NCBI GenBank assembly: GCA_034926675.1
Contig: JAYFQW010000026.1
Location: 24,735-88,734, forward strand
DNA from: Clostridia bacterium
GTDB lineage: Bacteria; Bacillota; DTU025
Direction: 5' to 3'
Length of the DNA stretch: 64,000 bases
Shown: piece by piece, positions 35,681 through 44,918 of the stretch
How the letters are laid out: the number at the start of each line of letters is the position of its first letter
Numbering within the stretch: the stretch's first letter is position 1
Notes under the pieces: generated by a model
The model's input: only the letters and a program-made list of their open reading frames with translations
Told to the model about the DNA's origin: nothing
Databases searched by the model: none
Position numbers and translations under genes: made by a program

Positions 35681-37763
35681 GGTGCACCGGCACAAACAAG
35701 TCCCCGGGTTCGCCGATGAAGCCCACATAGCTTCCTTCCTCTAGTAGGAGTGCCTTCTGGCCGTCCATTAGGCTATCGTAAGTGAGCTCGCCCGCGGGTG
35801 AGAACACCAACACTCTGCCTCGGGTCGGAATGTCGGTGTTGAACACGCCTTGCGTCTGGACCTTGCGCCATTCGTTGTAGCTGTCGCTTCCGATGGAGAT
35901 CTTCTCGCCGGGGTCTAGCGGCGCGGCTTGCGAGGCATCAGAGAACAGACATGCCTGCGTCTCGAGCCACAGCTCTTCGCCGCGCTCGGTTATCTTCGGC
36001 TCCATCTGGTCTCTTGCATGTGAGAGAGCCATGGACGCAGTGTGCTCGTCAGTCAGTGCGTAGGGGGCGCCGATGAAGTGGACATAGCCAGGCAGTTCCT
36101 TGACTACCCCCGAAACCGCCACTAGCGGCCCAAATTCGTAGCATGTCAGATTGCGTGGAAGCCACGTCTTGTTCTCGAACAGACGACCACTGAAAACCGC
36201 ATTTCTCTGTGGGATCTCCTGCGCGGCCACCGTGCTTCCGACGAGGTCATCGCGATGGGTCATAATGAACTTCGTCCCGAACGCCTCCGCAAGGCTCAGC
36301 TTCTCTGTTTCGTCTATGTGGAAGCACCCGTCTTCAGCATACATGAACTGGGAAACCGGAACGAATTGGCCATTGCAGTATGCCGAGGCCTTCATGACGT
36401 TTGCCTCAGTGTCGAATTCCACCTTCATAATCCCACCGGAGGTCCCGTAATAGCCTTCATACTTCAGTAACTCGCTGGGGATTGCTGCGCTTCGAGGTGG
36501 GAACCTGACCGATTGCTCATCTGGGTTGAGAATGCCTTTGCCTTCCATCAGCGCCTGCATAATCTGCGTGCATATGCTGGCAGGAGCGGTAGGGTCGGCG
36601 AAGATGACGGCCACTGATAGCTTCTCGTCCGGCGCAGCGCAGAGCTGCGAGATGAACTGCTGGGTTCTGCCGTTTTTTACTATGACCTTTTTGCCCTGGC
36701 GCGCGAATGCCTCCAGCTCGACACTGTCCCAGCCCAAACCGAACGCGAACTGTGGCGTGCCCTGGGGGACTGTTTTGGGCCCATACTGCGGTTTCGTGAA
36801 CTCCTCGAGGACTGACGGTTCGAGAAGAGTGTCTGCCCACAGCACCCGCGAGAAACGGCACAGGTCCTCGGCGGTGGAGGCGATTCCGCCCGACCCAAGT
36901 AGGTTGACGTATTCCGCTGGCAGCGCTCTGCCGGTCGTGATGTCGTACCGACGCGCTATGTTTGCGTTGCCGTTCTCGAAGTAGCAGCTTGAATGGTTCA
37001 TGCTGGCCTGAGAGAATATCCTCGTCTCCAGGAAGTCAGCGTAGCTCATCCCTGATACTCTCTCAACGATGGCTTCAGAGACGGTGAAGCCGTCATTGCA
37101 GTAGACGCTCACATCACCCGGGTCATGCTTCAGATTGCTGTGCGCGAGTTCGGCCAACGCCTCGGCAACATAGTTGCGGTTCTTCTTGGCGCCAAACCCG
37201 GTCTTGATGTATGTACCCGGCATCCCGGAAGAATGATTGAGGAGCATACGAACGGTTATGCCGGCGTATCGCGGATCTTCCATGGTGAACTCGGGTAAGT
37301 AGGTGGTGACCGGTTTATCGAGCTCCACCCGACCGTCATCGCACAGAAGCAGAATCGAGGCGGTCGCGAACACCTTGCTGATGGAGCCGATGTTGAACTG
37401 GGTGTCAGTATCAACGGGGATCGATTCCTCTCTGCTTCGCATTCCGAAACCTTCGGAGTAGACGATTGTGCTATCGTCCATGATGGCGACGGTGGCGGCC
37501 GAAGCGCCATTGGACAGAGCCTTCCAGATCTCCAAGCGTGCCGTGGCGATGGCATTGTCGTACGGAGTTGCTGCACGCGCAGACGCCTGGGGGATTCCTG
37601 CGAGCAGTTGAGCGACGATCACCAGCACGGTCAAGACAGCGAGACGTCTCTTCGTGGCAATCCACTCCTCTCTCCTTGATCGGTTGGGCTGGCAATTTGC
37701 AGCCAAATCTACAGTACCCTGCAACAACCGAATAATGCAGGGGATATTCCGCATTTCATCCAT
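35667..37763 (-). CDS. exported serine hydrolase, beta-lactamase/esterase family
   Basis: The protein has a membrane-targeting segment (RRLAVLTVLVIVAQLLAG), then a PF00144-type serine beta-lactamase-like domain. The SxxK motif is in GSISKVFA, YxN in VYCNDGFTVSEAI, and there are VRMLLNHSSGMPG and GGIASTAEDLCRF. After residue about 430 comes a C-terminal extension of unknown fold. It probably hydrolyses peptides or esters outside the cell. ATG 37763 follows AGGAGGATTG and gives 698 aa, but leaves 36 residues before the hydrophobic segment; a shorter start there has no standard codon. The 3' end may be frameshifted. Confidence 0.8.
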   Translation of the reverse strand: MDEMRNIPCIIRLLQGTVDLAANCQPNRSRREEWIATKRRLAVLTVLVIVAQLLAGIPQASARAATPYDNAIATARLEIWKALSNGASAATVAIMDDSTIVYSEGFGMRSREESIPVDTDTQFNIGSISKVFATASILLLCDDGRVELDKPVTTYLPEFTMEDPRYAGITVRMLLNHSSGMPGTYIKTGFGAKKNRNYVAEALAELAHSNLKHDPGDVSVYCNDGFTVSEAIVERVSGMSYADFLETRIFSQASMNHSSCYFENGNANIARRYDITTGRALPAEYVNLLGSGGIASTAEDLCRFSRVLWADTLLEPSVLEEFTKPQYGPKTVPQGTPQFAFGLGWDSVELEAFARQGKKVIVKNGRTQQFISQLCAAPDEKLSVAVIFADPTAPASICTQIMQALMEGKGILNPDEQSVRFPPRSAAIPSELLKYEGYYGTSGGIMKVEFDTEANVMKASAYCNGQFVPVSQFMYAEDGCFHIDETEKLSLAEAFGTKFIMTHRDDLVGSTVAAQEIPQRNAVFSGRLFENKTWLPRNLTCYEFGPLVAVSGVVKELPGYVHFIGAPYALTDEHTASMALSHARDQMEPKITERGEELWLETQACLFSDASQAAPLDPGEKISIGSDSYNEWRKVQTQGVFNTDIPTRGRVLVFSPAGELTYDSLMDGQKALLLEEGSYVGFIGEPGDLFVPVHQPRV

Positions 37764-38013
37764 CAATCCTCCTGTAACGCCGAGTTTCCTCGTTGCGATT
37801 CGGCGGTGCGAGCCCCGGAACGCAGGAGCCAGCCAGCGTGGCGAGTTTTCGTGCAGGACACCAGCATCGGGCAGAGAATACCGCTCATGATTATGACGGA
37901 GGAAGTAGGGCCTCTTTGCCGACAATCCGTTTGTGATAGATCTGTTTGTCTTTCTATGGCATGGCTTCTACAAGGAACTGAAGGAAATTCACATTTTCAA
38001 AGGAGGATACACG

Positions 38014-38478
38014 ATGGGTTATTTCGATGAGAGCCTTCAAGTAATGAACGAACTATACGGGCATGATACGGCAATGACACTCGCTACGGTCAACGGCGAA
38101 AAAGCCAATCTAAGAGTCGTAAATGCGTACTATAAAAGCACGGCCTTTTACATCACAACATATGGTCTGAGCAACAAAATGAGGGAGATTGCAGTGAATC
38201 CTCATGTAGCAATCAATCACAATTTGTTTGTCGCACATGGTTTGGGCGAGAATCTTGGCAATCCGCTCGACGAAAACAACAAGGATTTACGTGAAGAATT
38301 GAGGCGTGTGTTCTCTGCATTTTACGACAAACATGTTGATGAGGAAGACAAAAACACCTGTATTCTGAAAATCAAGTTGCAGGATGCACTGGTATTTGCT
38401 CACGATTTCAAATACTTCATTGACTTTGAGAAAAGAACTGCCACAAAGGAAAAATGCGTTGTTGATATAGTGTTTTAG
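38014..38478 (+). CDS. pyridoxamine 5'-phosphate oxidase-like flavin-binding protein
   Basis: The 154-aa protein has the split-barrel pattern of the PNPOx-like family: MTLATVNGEKANLRVVNAYY, YITTYGLSNKMREIAVNPHV and a C-terminal FKYFIDFEKRT strand. It probably binds FMN or F420-like cofactors; the substrate is unknown. ATG 38014 has a perfect AAAGGAGG site. The gene and its leader are visibly AT-rich, with codons such as AAA, AAT and TTT preferred, against the GC-rich neighbours. That is good evidence of recent transfer from a low-GC Bacillota. Confidence 0.8.
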   Translation: MGYFDESLQVMNELYGHDTAMTLATVNGEKANLRVVNAYYKSTAFYITTYGLSNKMREIAVNPHVAINHNLFVAHGLGENLGNPLDENNKDLREELRRVFSAFYDKHVDEEDKNTCILKIKLQDALVFAHDFKYFIDFEKRTATKEKCVVDIVF

Positions 38479-38680
38479 TGTGGATTATGAACAACTAGCA
38501 GGGGATATCCTTCAGTGAGTGCGTATTCCGACGCCGTGCGGAACCACCGCATCACCTCCCCGCAGACGAATACGGGACAGCAAGGCAGCCGCCCAACAGA
38601 CACATGTATCATCAGTGACCGGCGACGCCGCTCAGGGTCAACTATAGTGGCAAGGCGATGGGCAGAAGACGTTCCTCTTA

Positions 38681-38833
38681 ATGCTGACTGAGTTCTACAT
38701 CGAGGCTCGCTGCCCTGGCGATCGGCTGCAACTGAGCGTGGTCTGCAACCGGAAGTTTGCCGAAACGCTTTTGACCAGCACTGAGGAGATGGTCGAATGG
38801 CTCGAGAGCCAGATGAAAGAACCTGCTTGTTAG
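38681..38833 (+). pseudogene. HEPN toxin relic (C-terminal fragment)
   Basis: The translation LTEFYIEARCPGDRLQLSVV, then FAETLLTSTEEMVEWLESQM and a stop, is the C-terminal helix pair of a HEPN protein. The same sequence recurs at 58980-59120. Upstream of 38660 nothing matches HEPN, so the N-terminal RNase half is gone. Confidence 0.65.
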
Positions 38834-39176
38834 CGGGGTTCACGTTCTCGCCTGTCTCGAGATCGGAGTATCCGAATCCGCGCGATGTCACGACCTCGCC
38901 GTCATTGAGATCGAGGAGATTGTATTCGATGGCGTAGATATCCACGGACGTGAGCGCTGTGACTATGCCCACGAGGTCCCGGAACTTGACAAGGCCTTTT
39001 CCTTCGACCTGGCAATCACTGCGTCGGTTCGGGCTATCCCGGCAGTCGAGATCATTGGCGGGTATCGGTATGAAAGTACTAGCGTCGAGCTCGATCCGAC
39101 GGTCAGCTTTTATGGGGCCTCCGCGTATGCAACAAACGCAAGCGTGTTCCACGTTGGCGCTAGGTGCAGGTTCTAG
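38828..39176. other. two abutting gene fragments between HEPN relic and kinase
   Basis: On the minus strand about 38828-39005 reads KFRDLVGIVTALTSVDIYAI and LNDGEVVTSRGFGYSDLE, resembling a lipoprotein domain of the CsgG/TolB-N kind. On the plus strand 38985-39176 reads IIGGYRYESTSVELDPTV and ends YATNASVFHVGARCRF, a beta-strand pattern with terminal Phe like an outer-membrane barrel. Neither has a start; both look like leftovers. This is a weak assignment. Confidence 0.3.
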
Positions 39177-40254
39177 TGCGTTCTGTGTCACAGGAGCCGG
39201 CCGGGGGCTTAACCCGACCGGCTCCTGTGTTCTCCAAGGGAATCCACTCGTTGATGAACCGTTTGAGCATGAGCGGCCCGTTCCTTCGCTCAATCCGCCG
39301 GAGTTGCTCGGCTTTGTCTACGGACAGAAAGACTTCCAACTGATAGCAGTCGACCAAGGCGGGATGCTGGCTATATACGCCTTCGATCACGTTCAGCCGC
39401 TTGGGGGAGACAGTCACCGGCTGTCCATAGGTTTGACGCCGACAATCATACGGCCGATAGCTGAACTCGCGCCCCGTTTGTAGACCGCCGACCACTTCTT
39501 GACGAAAACGCAGATAGTCCACGTTACCGCCCGCCTCCGCCAACCGTTCCTCGGTCTTCAGCTCGGGGGGCAGGGAGAAATCGTCCATATGAAAAATGTT
39601 GCAGTTATAGACTTGGCCGAGCAAAGCGGCCAACGTGCTTTTGCCGGCGCCGCTCGGGCCGTCGATGGCAACGCACACAGTGGCTTGCGATTCGAGCAGC
39701 CCGTCGATCCGGCAGAAGAGCGCGAAGAAGTCCCGGTGGACTGAGTCGACCACCTGGTATGCCGGTTTGTAGTGGTCGCGGTAGACAACGCTATGGCTGA
39801 CTGCCGGATAGCCTTGCGCCCGATAGGCAAGCAAAAAAGCCTCCAGGTCAGCTGCTACGTGCGGCAGTTGACCTGTTTGGCAACAATCGCGCAGCAACTC
39901 CAGTTTCCGTTCGAAACTGGTGAGATCTCCGCGCCTTGACCGGGCAGTATTGACGAAGAACTGATTGACAGTAGTCAACTGAACGCCGGCGCCGCTTATG
40001 GCCGCAAGATCCAGCCGACAGAGGCCGTTGCCGATACTGAGGAAAACGTCGCCCGGCCGTTCACTGCTGCAACTGCCCACGAGTGCCTGGCATTCCGCGC
40101 GCAGACGCTGCAAACTGCTTTCGGCGTCGGCGATCATATGCCCACCGGCAAACTCGTTTTGAAATACCAGCTTCACCAGATCCTGAATCTGTAGCTTGGG
40201 GTAGCGCCGCTGGTGCAGCAACAGCACATCCCGCAGTTCAGCGCAATCAGCCAT
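39160..40254 (-). CDS. uridine kinase-like P-loop protein
   Basis: The first half (LLLHQRRYPKLQIQDLVKLV, FAGGHMI) belongs to a helical domain found in some clostridial kinase-like proteins. The second half has Walker [25 protein letters not shown] and a VIEGVYSQHPAL segment, as in uridine kinases and phosphoribulokinase relatives. It probably phosphorylates a small metabolite. ATG 40254 overlaps the end of the ECF transporter gene by 8 nt, so the two are co-translated and may handle the same compound. The last 25 residues deviate from the expected end and may be read-through into relic sequence. Confidence 0.75.
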   Translation of the reverse strand: MADCAELRDVLLLHQRRYPKLQIQDLVKLVFQNEFAGGHMIADAESSLQRLRAECQALVGSCSSERPGDVFLSIGNGLCRLDLAAISGAGVQLTTVNQFFVNTARSRRGDLTSFERKLELLRDCCQTGQLPHVAADLEAFLLAYRAQGYPAVSHSVVYRDHYKPAYQVVDSVHRDFFALFCRIDGLLESQATVCVAIDGPSGAGKSTLAALLGQVYNCNIFHMDDFSLPPELKTEERLAEAGGNVDYLRFRQEVVGGLQTGREFSYRPYDCRRQTYGQPVTVSPKRLNVIEGVYSQHPALVDCYQLEVFLSVDKAEQLRRIERRNGPLMLKRFINEWIPLENTGAGRVKPPAGSCDTERTRTCT

Positions 40255-40783
40255 TATTATCAATCAACCTCGCGTTGTCAAGGGCGATGATCACAACCGG
40301 GATGACAACGAGCTGCAAGATTATGCCGGGCAGCGCGTTGACGAATGCGCCCGCCACAAAGGCCTTCCAGCCAAACGCGCGGTCGGCGAAGCCCAAAATC
40401 ACGTAACTGGCCGTGCCCCAAACAACCCTACCCAGCAGCATGGACAGGATCAACGTGGGATAAACAAAGACGCTCTTCTTCGGAAACAGGCGCCGGAACC
40501 AGCCGGTGGCGAAACCGTACGCCGCTAGCTCAAAGGACATGACCACCGCCGTCGGAAACAGCGGCGGCATGCCGAAGATGAGGCTACGAAACACCGGCGT
40601 GATCAAGCCGACAACCAGCCCGAGCGGCCACCCACAAACAAAGCCGCAGATCAAAACGGGCAGGTGCATCGGCAACAGCTTCGACCCCAGGTTAGGAATC
40701 TGTCCAGTTAGAAAAGGCATGAGTAGGCCCAGGGCCAGGAACAACGCCGCAAGCACCAGGTTCTTAGTCGCAGATCTGTTCAA
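40247..40783 (-). CDS. ECF transporter substrate-binding S component
   Basis: Six hydrophobic segments in 178 aa, beginning NRSATKNLVLAALFLALGLL, with MPFLTGQIPNLGSKLLPMHL typical of the ECF S-component family. It binds a vitamin-like compound and works with shared ECF ATPases and a T component encoded elsewhere. The frame is open much further upstream, but TTG 40783 has GGAGGTAAG with 6-nt spacing and starts at the family N-terminus. The leader contains an intrinsic terminator just before this site. The substrate is unknown; the linked kinase suggests a nucleoside- or vitamin-like ligand. Confidence 0.85.
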   Translation of the reverse strand: MNRSATKNLVLAALFLALGLLMPFLTGQIPNLGSKLLPMHLPVLICGFVCGWPLGLVVGLITPVFRSLIFGMPPLFPTAVVMSFELAAYGFATGWFRRLFPKKSVFVYPTLILSMLLGRVVWGTASYVILGFADRAFGWKAFVAGAFVNALPGIILQLVVIPVVIIALDNARLIDNNG

Positions 40784-40802
40784 TTCTCTTACCTCCAAAT
40801 GG

Positions 40803-40857
40803 AAAAAATACCATGTCGATACCGTCCTCGTGCGGAGGACAAGTACCTTCATGGCAC
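40803..40857 (-). terminator. attenuator hairpin in the ECF leader
   Basis: On the minus strand GTGCCATG (40857-40850) pairs with CATGGTAT (40815-40808) and is followed by six T. An inner hairpin with GTCCTC and GAGGAC arms lies in the loop. The terminator ends about 20 nt before the S-component start, the position expected of a riboswitch or other attenuation control. Upstream, 40858-41050 (minus) has no coding sense and may hold the sensing RNA; I cannot match it to a known class. Confidence 0.6.
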
Positions 40858-41059
40858 CGGTGTTGCAGCAATAAACTGGGCGCAATAGAACGAGCTGACT
40901 ACAGTCAGCGGCTGATAAGAGCTTAACATAGAAAACCTGGCTACTCAAGCCATAAGCCGAGACCTGAGCCGAGCCGGTTAGGCTGAAATCATGCAGTGTC
41001 GCGTTCCAACAGCGCGCCGGCATAGGGGTTATCTCGGCGCAGCGAATGGCTGCCGCGCT

Positions 41060-41225
41060 ATCCGCTTCTCGGTATAGCTTATAGACATAGCGTTTGCCCT
41101 GCCGCCGCAGAAAGTAAACGGCGCCGATCATGTTGCGATAAAGGTAAAGATCGACCAGCCCTAGATCGTAGCTGTCGTTAAGATACTGCAGTAGACTAAG
41201 TTGATCGGGAACCGAGTGTATCACT
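41060..41225 (-). pseudogene. phosphotransferase-like gene fragment
   Basis: The minus-strand translation VPDQLSLLQYLNDSYDLGLV, then AVYFLRRQGKRYVYKLYREA looks like the N-terminal lobe of an APH-type kinase (the strand with YKLYRE). It runs into the ECF leader and has no continuation, so it is a fragment. Confidence 0.4.
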
Positions 41226-41294
41226 TTCGAGCAGAACGGCGACAGCCTTGAGAATTGCGTGAGAGAAGCGATCATCTGCGCCATACGCCCCAGA

Positions 41295-41507
41295 ATGGAG
41301 AGTACTCAGGCGCTCATCAGCATTGCCCGAAGGCACGGAGCAGTGAGTGTCTCGACTATTGGTTCGTATGCACGCGGTGGTGCGAATCCCGAAAGCGGCC
41401 TTGATGTCCCCGGTGCACTCTCCACTTGCCAAACAGAAGACAAATGGGCAGAATGCAGCATAATTGAGATATCGGGAGGGGCGAAGATTGAAGGTCATCT
41501 TGCCTAG
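41295..41507 (+). pseudogene. MNT nucleotidyltransferase relic
   Basis: ESTQALISIARRHGAVSVST, then IGSYARGGANPESGLDV has the GSxxRG-x-S start of an MNT domain. The catalytic aspartate pair is altered (SGLD for SDLD) and the frame runs out at once into unrelated sequence. No partner HEPN is adjacent. Confidence 0.6.
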
Positions 41508-41667
41508 AAGGAGGGTTGCGGTAGTCAAGTCGGCTCTATTCAGTGCTCGTATGGAAGGGTTTCGGGTACCTAATAGAGTAGTACGGGAAGCTCGGCAGAT
41601 GCGCAGAGGGAAGAAGACTGCTGACGAGTTAGTTCAGCATTACAAGCGCATATACAGCAGGAACTAG
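41464..41667 (+). CDS. possible VbhA-like antitoxin
   Basis: A 67-aa protein whose second half is ALFSARMEGFRVPNRVVREA, then RQMRRGKKTADELVQHYKR. This resembles the short helical antitoxins of Fic and related toxins (S-A-x-x-EGF and a late RG-K-T-x-DE-x). The start is uncertain; there are several codons around 41464-41520. The following frame begins with antitoxin-toxin remnants rather than a Fic domain. Confidence 0.45.
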   Translation: MRYREGRRLKVILPRRRVAVVKSALFSARMEGFRVPNRVVREARQMRRGKKTADELVQHYKRIYSRN

Positions 41668-41966
41668 AGCTCGACCCTGCTACACGTGCTGATTTGGCTG
41701 CCAAACTACTGCGTAGCCTGGAGGAGTTATCGTATGCAGAAAATGAACGTCTTTGGGCCAAGGAGGCCCAGCGTCGGCCCGATGAGTTTCTCGCAGGGAG
41801 GGGAAGTGAGCGGCCAGCCGAGGATGTGTTTCGCGATGCCCGAGCGCACTTGCTCCTCCGTCGCTTTCCTTACAGCATCATGTACTCACTCCTTCCGAAC
41901 ACAATTCGGATACTTGCCATCGCAAATCAGAAACGACGACCTCTTTACTGGTGCGGACGTCAGTGA
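41658..41966 (+). pseudogene. antitoxin fused to the C-terminus of a ParE/RelE-like toxin
   Basis: ELDPATRADLAAKLLRSLEE and WAKEAQRRPDEFLAGRG correspond to the unstable antitoxin of the PF09720 type. After VFRDARAHLLL the chain continues RRFPYSIMYSLLPNTIRILA, then RPLYWCGRQ, the C-terminal strands of a ParE/RelE toxin. The N-terminal half of the toxin is missing, so a deletion has fused both genes in frame. The start is unclear (TTG 41694 or upstream). Confidence 0.55.
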
Positions 41967-42096
41967 AAATGCGGAGAAAGCCCAACAGGCGCATCCACCA
42001 GGACGGATTGGAAGGCTGGCACATCGGCTGGCACGCGGTCGCTCCGCTGGTGATGCGCAAGATCGTTGGGCCGACTCAATGCTGAAGGGAGGCCCA

Positions 42097-43683
42097 GTGG
42101 AACCCATGGAACCCAAGCAGCGCGCTCGCCAGCGGGCCATCGAGCATGCCCTTGACTGGTGGCCCGCGTATCTGGCGGTCGCTTCGGCGATCGCACTCCG
42201 CCTGGCAATCCTGTTCTCGACAGGCCTCGTTCCACAGACGGATGGCGCGTACTACCTTGCGCAGGTAAGGTCGCTTCTGGCCGGCAAGGGCCTGCGCTTC
42301 TCGGACACGCCGCTGCTGTTCTGGGTTCAAGCCGCCGTTGCGCGAGCGTTCACTGCGGTCACACCGCTCACCATCGAAGCCGCCACGATTGCAGGCGTGA
42401 AGATCGTCGACGCCGTCGTCCCTCCGCTGGCCGTTCTGCCCATCTTCGCTCTGTGGCTACGGTGGACGCCCCGGGAGCGCCGCTCCGCACTCGCGGCCAT
42501 CACGGTTGCCGCACTGCCGGCGCTTTCCTTTAGCCTCGTGCACATGACCGGCGATCTTCAGAAGAACGCATTCGCCCTGGTGCTGCTGTCGTTCGCGTTC
42601 TGGGCGTTCGACACCGCCTCGCGGCGCAATCATGCGCTCGATTGGGCGCTCATGGGTCTGGCGCTGCTCGGCTGCGCGCTGTCGCATGTCGGCGTGTTCG
42701 CAGCCGCGATCACCTTCGCAGTGCCGGCCATGCTCTATCGGGTCATGGCCGGCGCCAAGAGCGGACCGGAGCGCGCTCGACGTGCGGCTACGCTCGCGGT
42801 GCTCGGCGCCGGCAGTGTGGCGCTCGCATACGTCTTGTCGCTGTTCATCCCGAAGCTTGGCTCGCTCGGGCCAGCAATGCTGTCGCCTCTGTCCCTGTTC
42901 TCAGGTGAAACCACGTTCTCACGCTTGGCCGCCGGACTGGGCCCCGGCAGCCTTGCCGATACCATCGAGGTCGTGCTCGCTTACGCGCCCCTTCTTGCTG
43001 TCGCTATGCTGTGGCGGAGATGTCGGCCTGATGGTGCGACTGCCGCCATGCTCGCGGGGGTATCGGCTGCGACGGGCGTCCTGGCGTGTCCGTTCCTCGG
43101 CGGGATCGACGGCCTGCGCCTGCACCTCATGGCGTACGTTCCGGTCTCTGCCCTGTTCGCCTGGGCTGTCGGGGTAGCGCGACCCAGGTCCGCGAAAGTG
43201 GCATGCGTGGCGATGCTGATCGCGAACGCCCTGGCTGTGGCGCCGGTCATTCCGCAGGCGACGATGCCCACGATTGCAGAAGAATCCTACCCGGAGCTGC
43301 TCTCCCTCAAGGAACGGATCGATCATTTTGGAAGCATGGTGGTGGTGGCGCGGCACGGGCTTGAGTGGTGGGCCGCCTGGGCGCTCGATGCCGCCGTAGT
43401 TCCGACGATCGGCGCCACACCTGATCTCTGGGAACGCTACGACACGGTTCTCCTTCTGCAGGAGACGAAGGTGCGAGACGACTCACCGCGGCCGAGGCGG
43501 TCGGGCGAAACCCCGGCGAAGTCGTACGTCGAGGGAACGCCCCCGGTAGACGGCGCTACCATCATGTTCGAAGGGCGCTGGTACCGGCTGTCCCGAGCGG
43601 ATTCCGTCCTCGACCTCGGAAAGGAGTTCGAAGGCAAGCAGAAGGCGGGAGCAGTGCCGCGACCTGAGCCGGGTAAACTGTAG
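42097..43683 (+). CDS. GT-C-like polytopic membrane glycosyltransferase
   Basis: About ten hydrophobic segments in 528 aa. The first loop LVPQTDGAYYLAQVRSLLAG has the conserved acidic residue followed by aromatic residues seen in lipid-linked GT-C glycosyltransferases (ArnT/PMT-type). A soluble C-terminal tail carries YRLSRAD. It probably transfers a sugar from a polyprenyl carrier at the membrane surface; acceptor unknown. The frame is open from 41686, but GTG 42097 follows GGGAGG closely and starts the protein part; ATG 42106 is an alternative. Its GC-rich, regular codon use differs from the decayed surroundings. Confidence 0.65.
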   Translation: MEPMEPKQRARQRAIEHALDWWPAYLAVASAIALRLAILFSTGLVPQTDGAYYLAQVRSLLAGKGLRFSDTPLLFWVQAAVARAFTAVTPLTIEAATIAGVKIVDAVVPPLAVLPIFALWLRWTPRERRSALAAITVAALPALSFSLVHMTGDLQKNAFALVLLSFAFWAFDTASRRNHALDWALMGLALLGCALSHVGVFAAAITFAVPAMLYRVMAGAKSGPERARRAATLAVLGAGSVALAYVLSLFIPKLGSLGPAMLSPLSLFSGETTFSRLAAGLGPGSLADTIEVVLAYAPLLAVAMLWRRCRPDGATAAMLAGVSAATGVLACPFLGGIDGLRLHLMAYVPVSALFAWAVGVARPRSAKVACVAMLIANALAVAPVIPQATMPTIAEESYPELLSLKERIDHFGSMVVVARHGLEWWAAWALDAAVVPTIGATPDLWERYDTVLLLQETKVRDDSPRPRRSGETPAKSYVEGTPPVDGATIMFEGRWYRLSRADSVLDLGKEFEGKQKAGAVPRPEPGKL

Positions 43684-43812
43684 GCGCTCTCTGGGTACAC
43701 TGGGAGCTGGCGCAACCACCACATCCAGCAGACGCGGCTCCGCCGCGCAGCTGATGCGCCTGCCGTTGGACCGACAACCTATCGCCGCTGAGGGAGGAAG
43801 TGCGACAATGGG

Positions 43813-44470
43813 ATGAACTGGCGTGACGAGGTCTCTGTGTTCATCAGATCATGGCCTAAGGCGGAAGGCAACGAGTCGGATAAGGTTTGGAACAGGCGAG
43901 TGATCAAGGAACTGGTAGAGGGGTTTACCGACCATCTCACCGATTTGGTCTACGTGGCCGACTCCGCTGCAGTGACTAAAAGCAACCTCGACCTTATCGC
44001 GGATAAGGGCATAAGGTTCATCTCAAGGCTGCCGGCAACGTTCAGACAGGAGCAGGAGGTCAAAGACAAGGCCTTGTCAGAGGGAGGTTGGGTCGACGCC
44101 GGGATCTTGCCCCAGAACCCTAAGCGCGATTCGGCGTTTCACAAATGCAAAGAGTACGCCATGGAGATCACTACCAGGACCGCTGCCCGGCCCTACTAAG
44201 GTCATCTACAGGGTAGGGGCAGAGGCGGGCAGGCTCAAGGAGCAAACGTCCGTTGAACTGCAATTCAAGGCGATCAAAGAACCCGAGTTCGTGAACGCCA
44301 TGTTCGTCAAGAAGCCTGAACGGCTGGAGGCCCTTGCCTAATCAAAGCTGTTCCCGGACAAGATGTTCCGCGCGCTGGGAGTGTCGCCGTCCGTCTACGT
44401 TACCATCCCGCGCGAAACGCGAGACCCCTAAAACTCAGAAGCTGAATGCGCAAGGGTGCTGAAGACGGGT
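43813..44470 (+). mobile_element. IS1634/IS4-like transposase relic
   Basis: The frame 43813-44199 contains LVYVADSAAVTKSNLDLIAD and KGIRFISRLPATFRQE, the first catalytic-aspartate region (YVADSA) of IS1634-type transposases. After a frameshift the protein continues AMFVKKPERLEALA, a stop, then SKLFPDKMFRALGVSPSVYV, and the conserved end LNAQGC with the words CGCAAGGGTGCTGAA at 44447. The N-terminal third is missing. It is inactive. 44470-44918 has no other gene that I can support. Confidence 0.8.
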
Positions 44471-44918
44471 TGGAACGACATTTCGGTTCAGATTCTCTGG
44501 CGGATCACGAAGAGCGGGGATTCGCTGCTTCAGGAAGACCGCGGCGCCGTGCTCTTCGTGCCGCTGACGGCGCCGCGTGGGTTTCGGCGCTGCCTGGATT
44601 CGTCCTCCTGATGGAATGTGCGCGTTTCCCACGATAATGGCCATGTCGAGCGTCATTCTGGGCGATTCATCCGATTTTCGGGCATCGAAGAAGGACAGGA
44701 ATTCCCCGAGTTCCATTGAACTACTACAGCATTGAGCACGAGCTAGACTACAGCCCAGTTGAGGGCGGTTCCGAGACGCTTTAATGGGTCACAAGGAAAG
44801 ACTTTGGCCATGAGTTGTAGCAAATCCGCCTCGCCTTGGCTGGAGAACTCAACGGCGGTAGGCGAGCCAGGGACACGGTGTGAACCTTGAGTTGCTGTAC
44901 TGTTTGGAGGTGCACTTG

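Noticed and set aside
38985..39176. Outer-membrane beta-barrel protein implying a two-membrane envelope
   Set aside because: Only about 60 residues of strand-like sequence with a terminal Phe; too little to infer an outer membrane.
40784..41284. N-terminal 167-residue extension of the ECF S component
   Set aside because: The extension mixes a kinase-like fragment with the terminator region; TTG 40783 with its ribosome site starts at the known family N-terminus.
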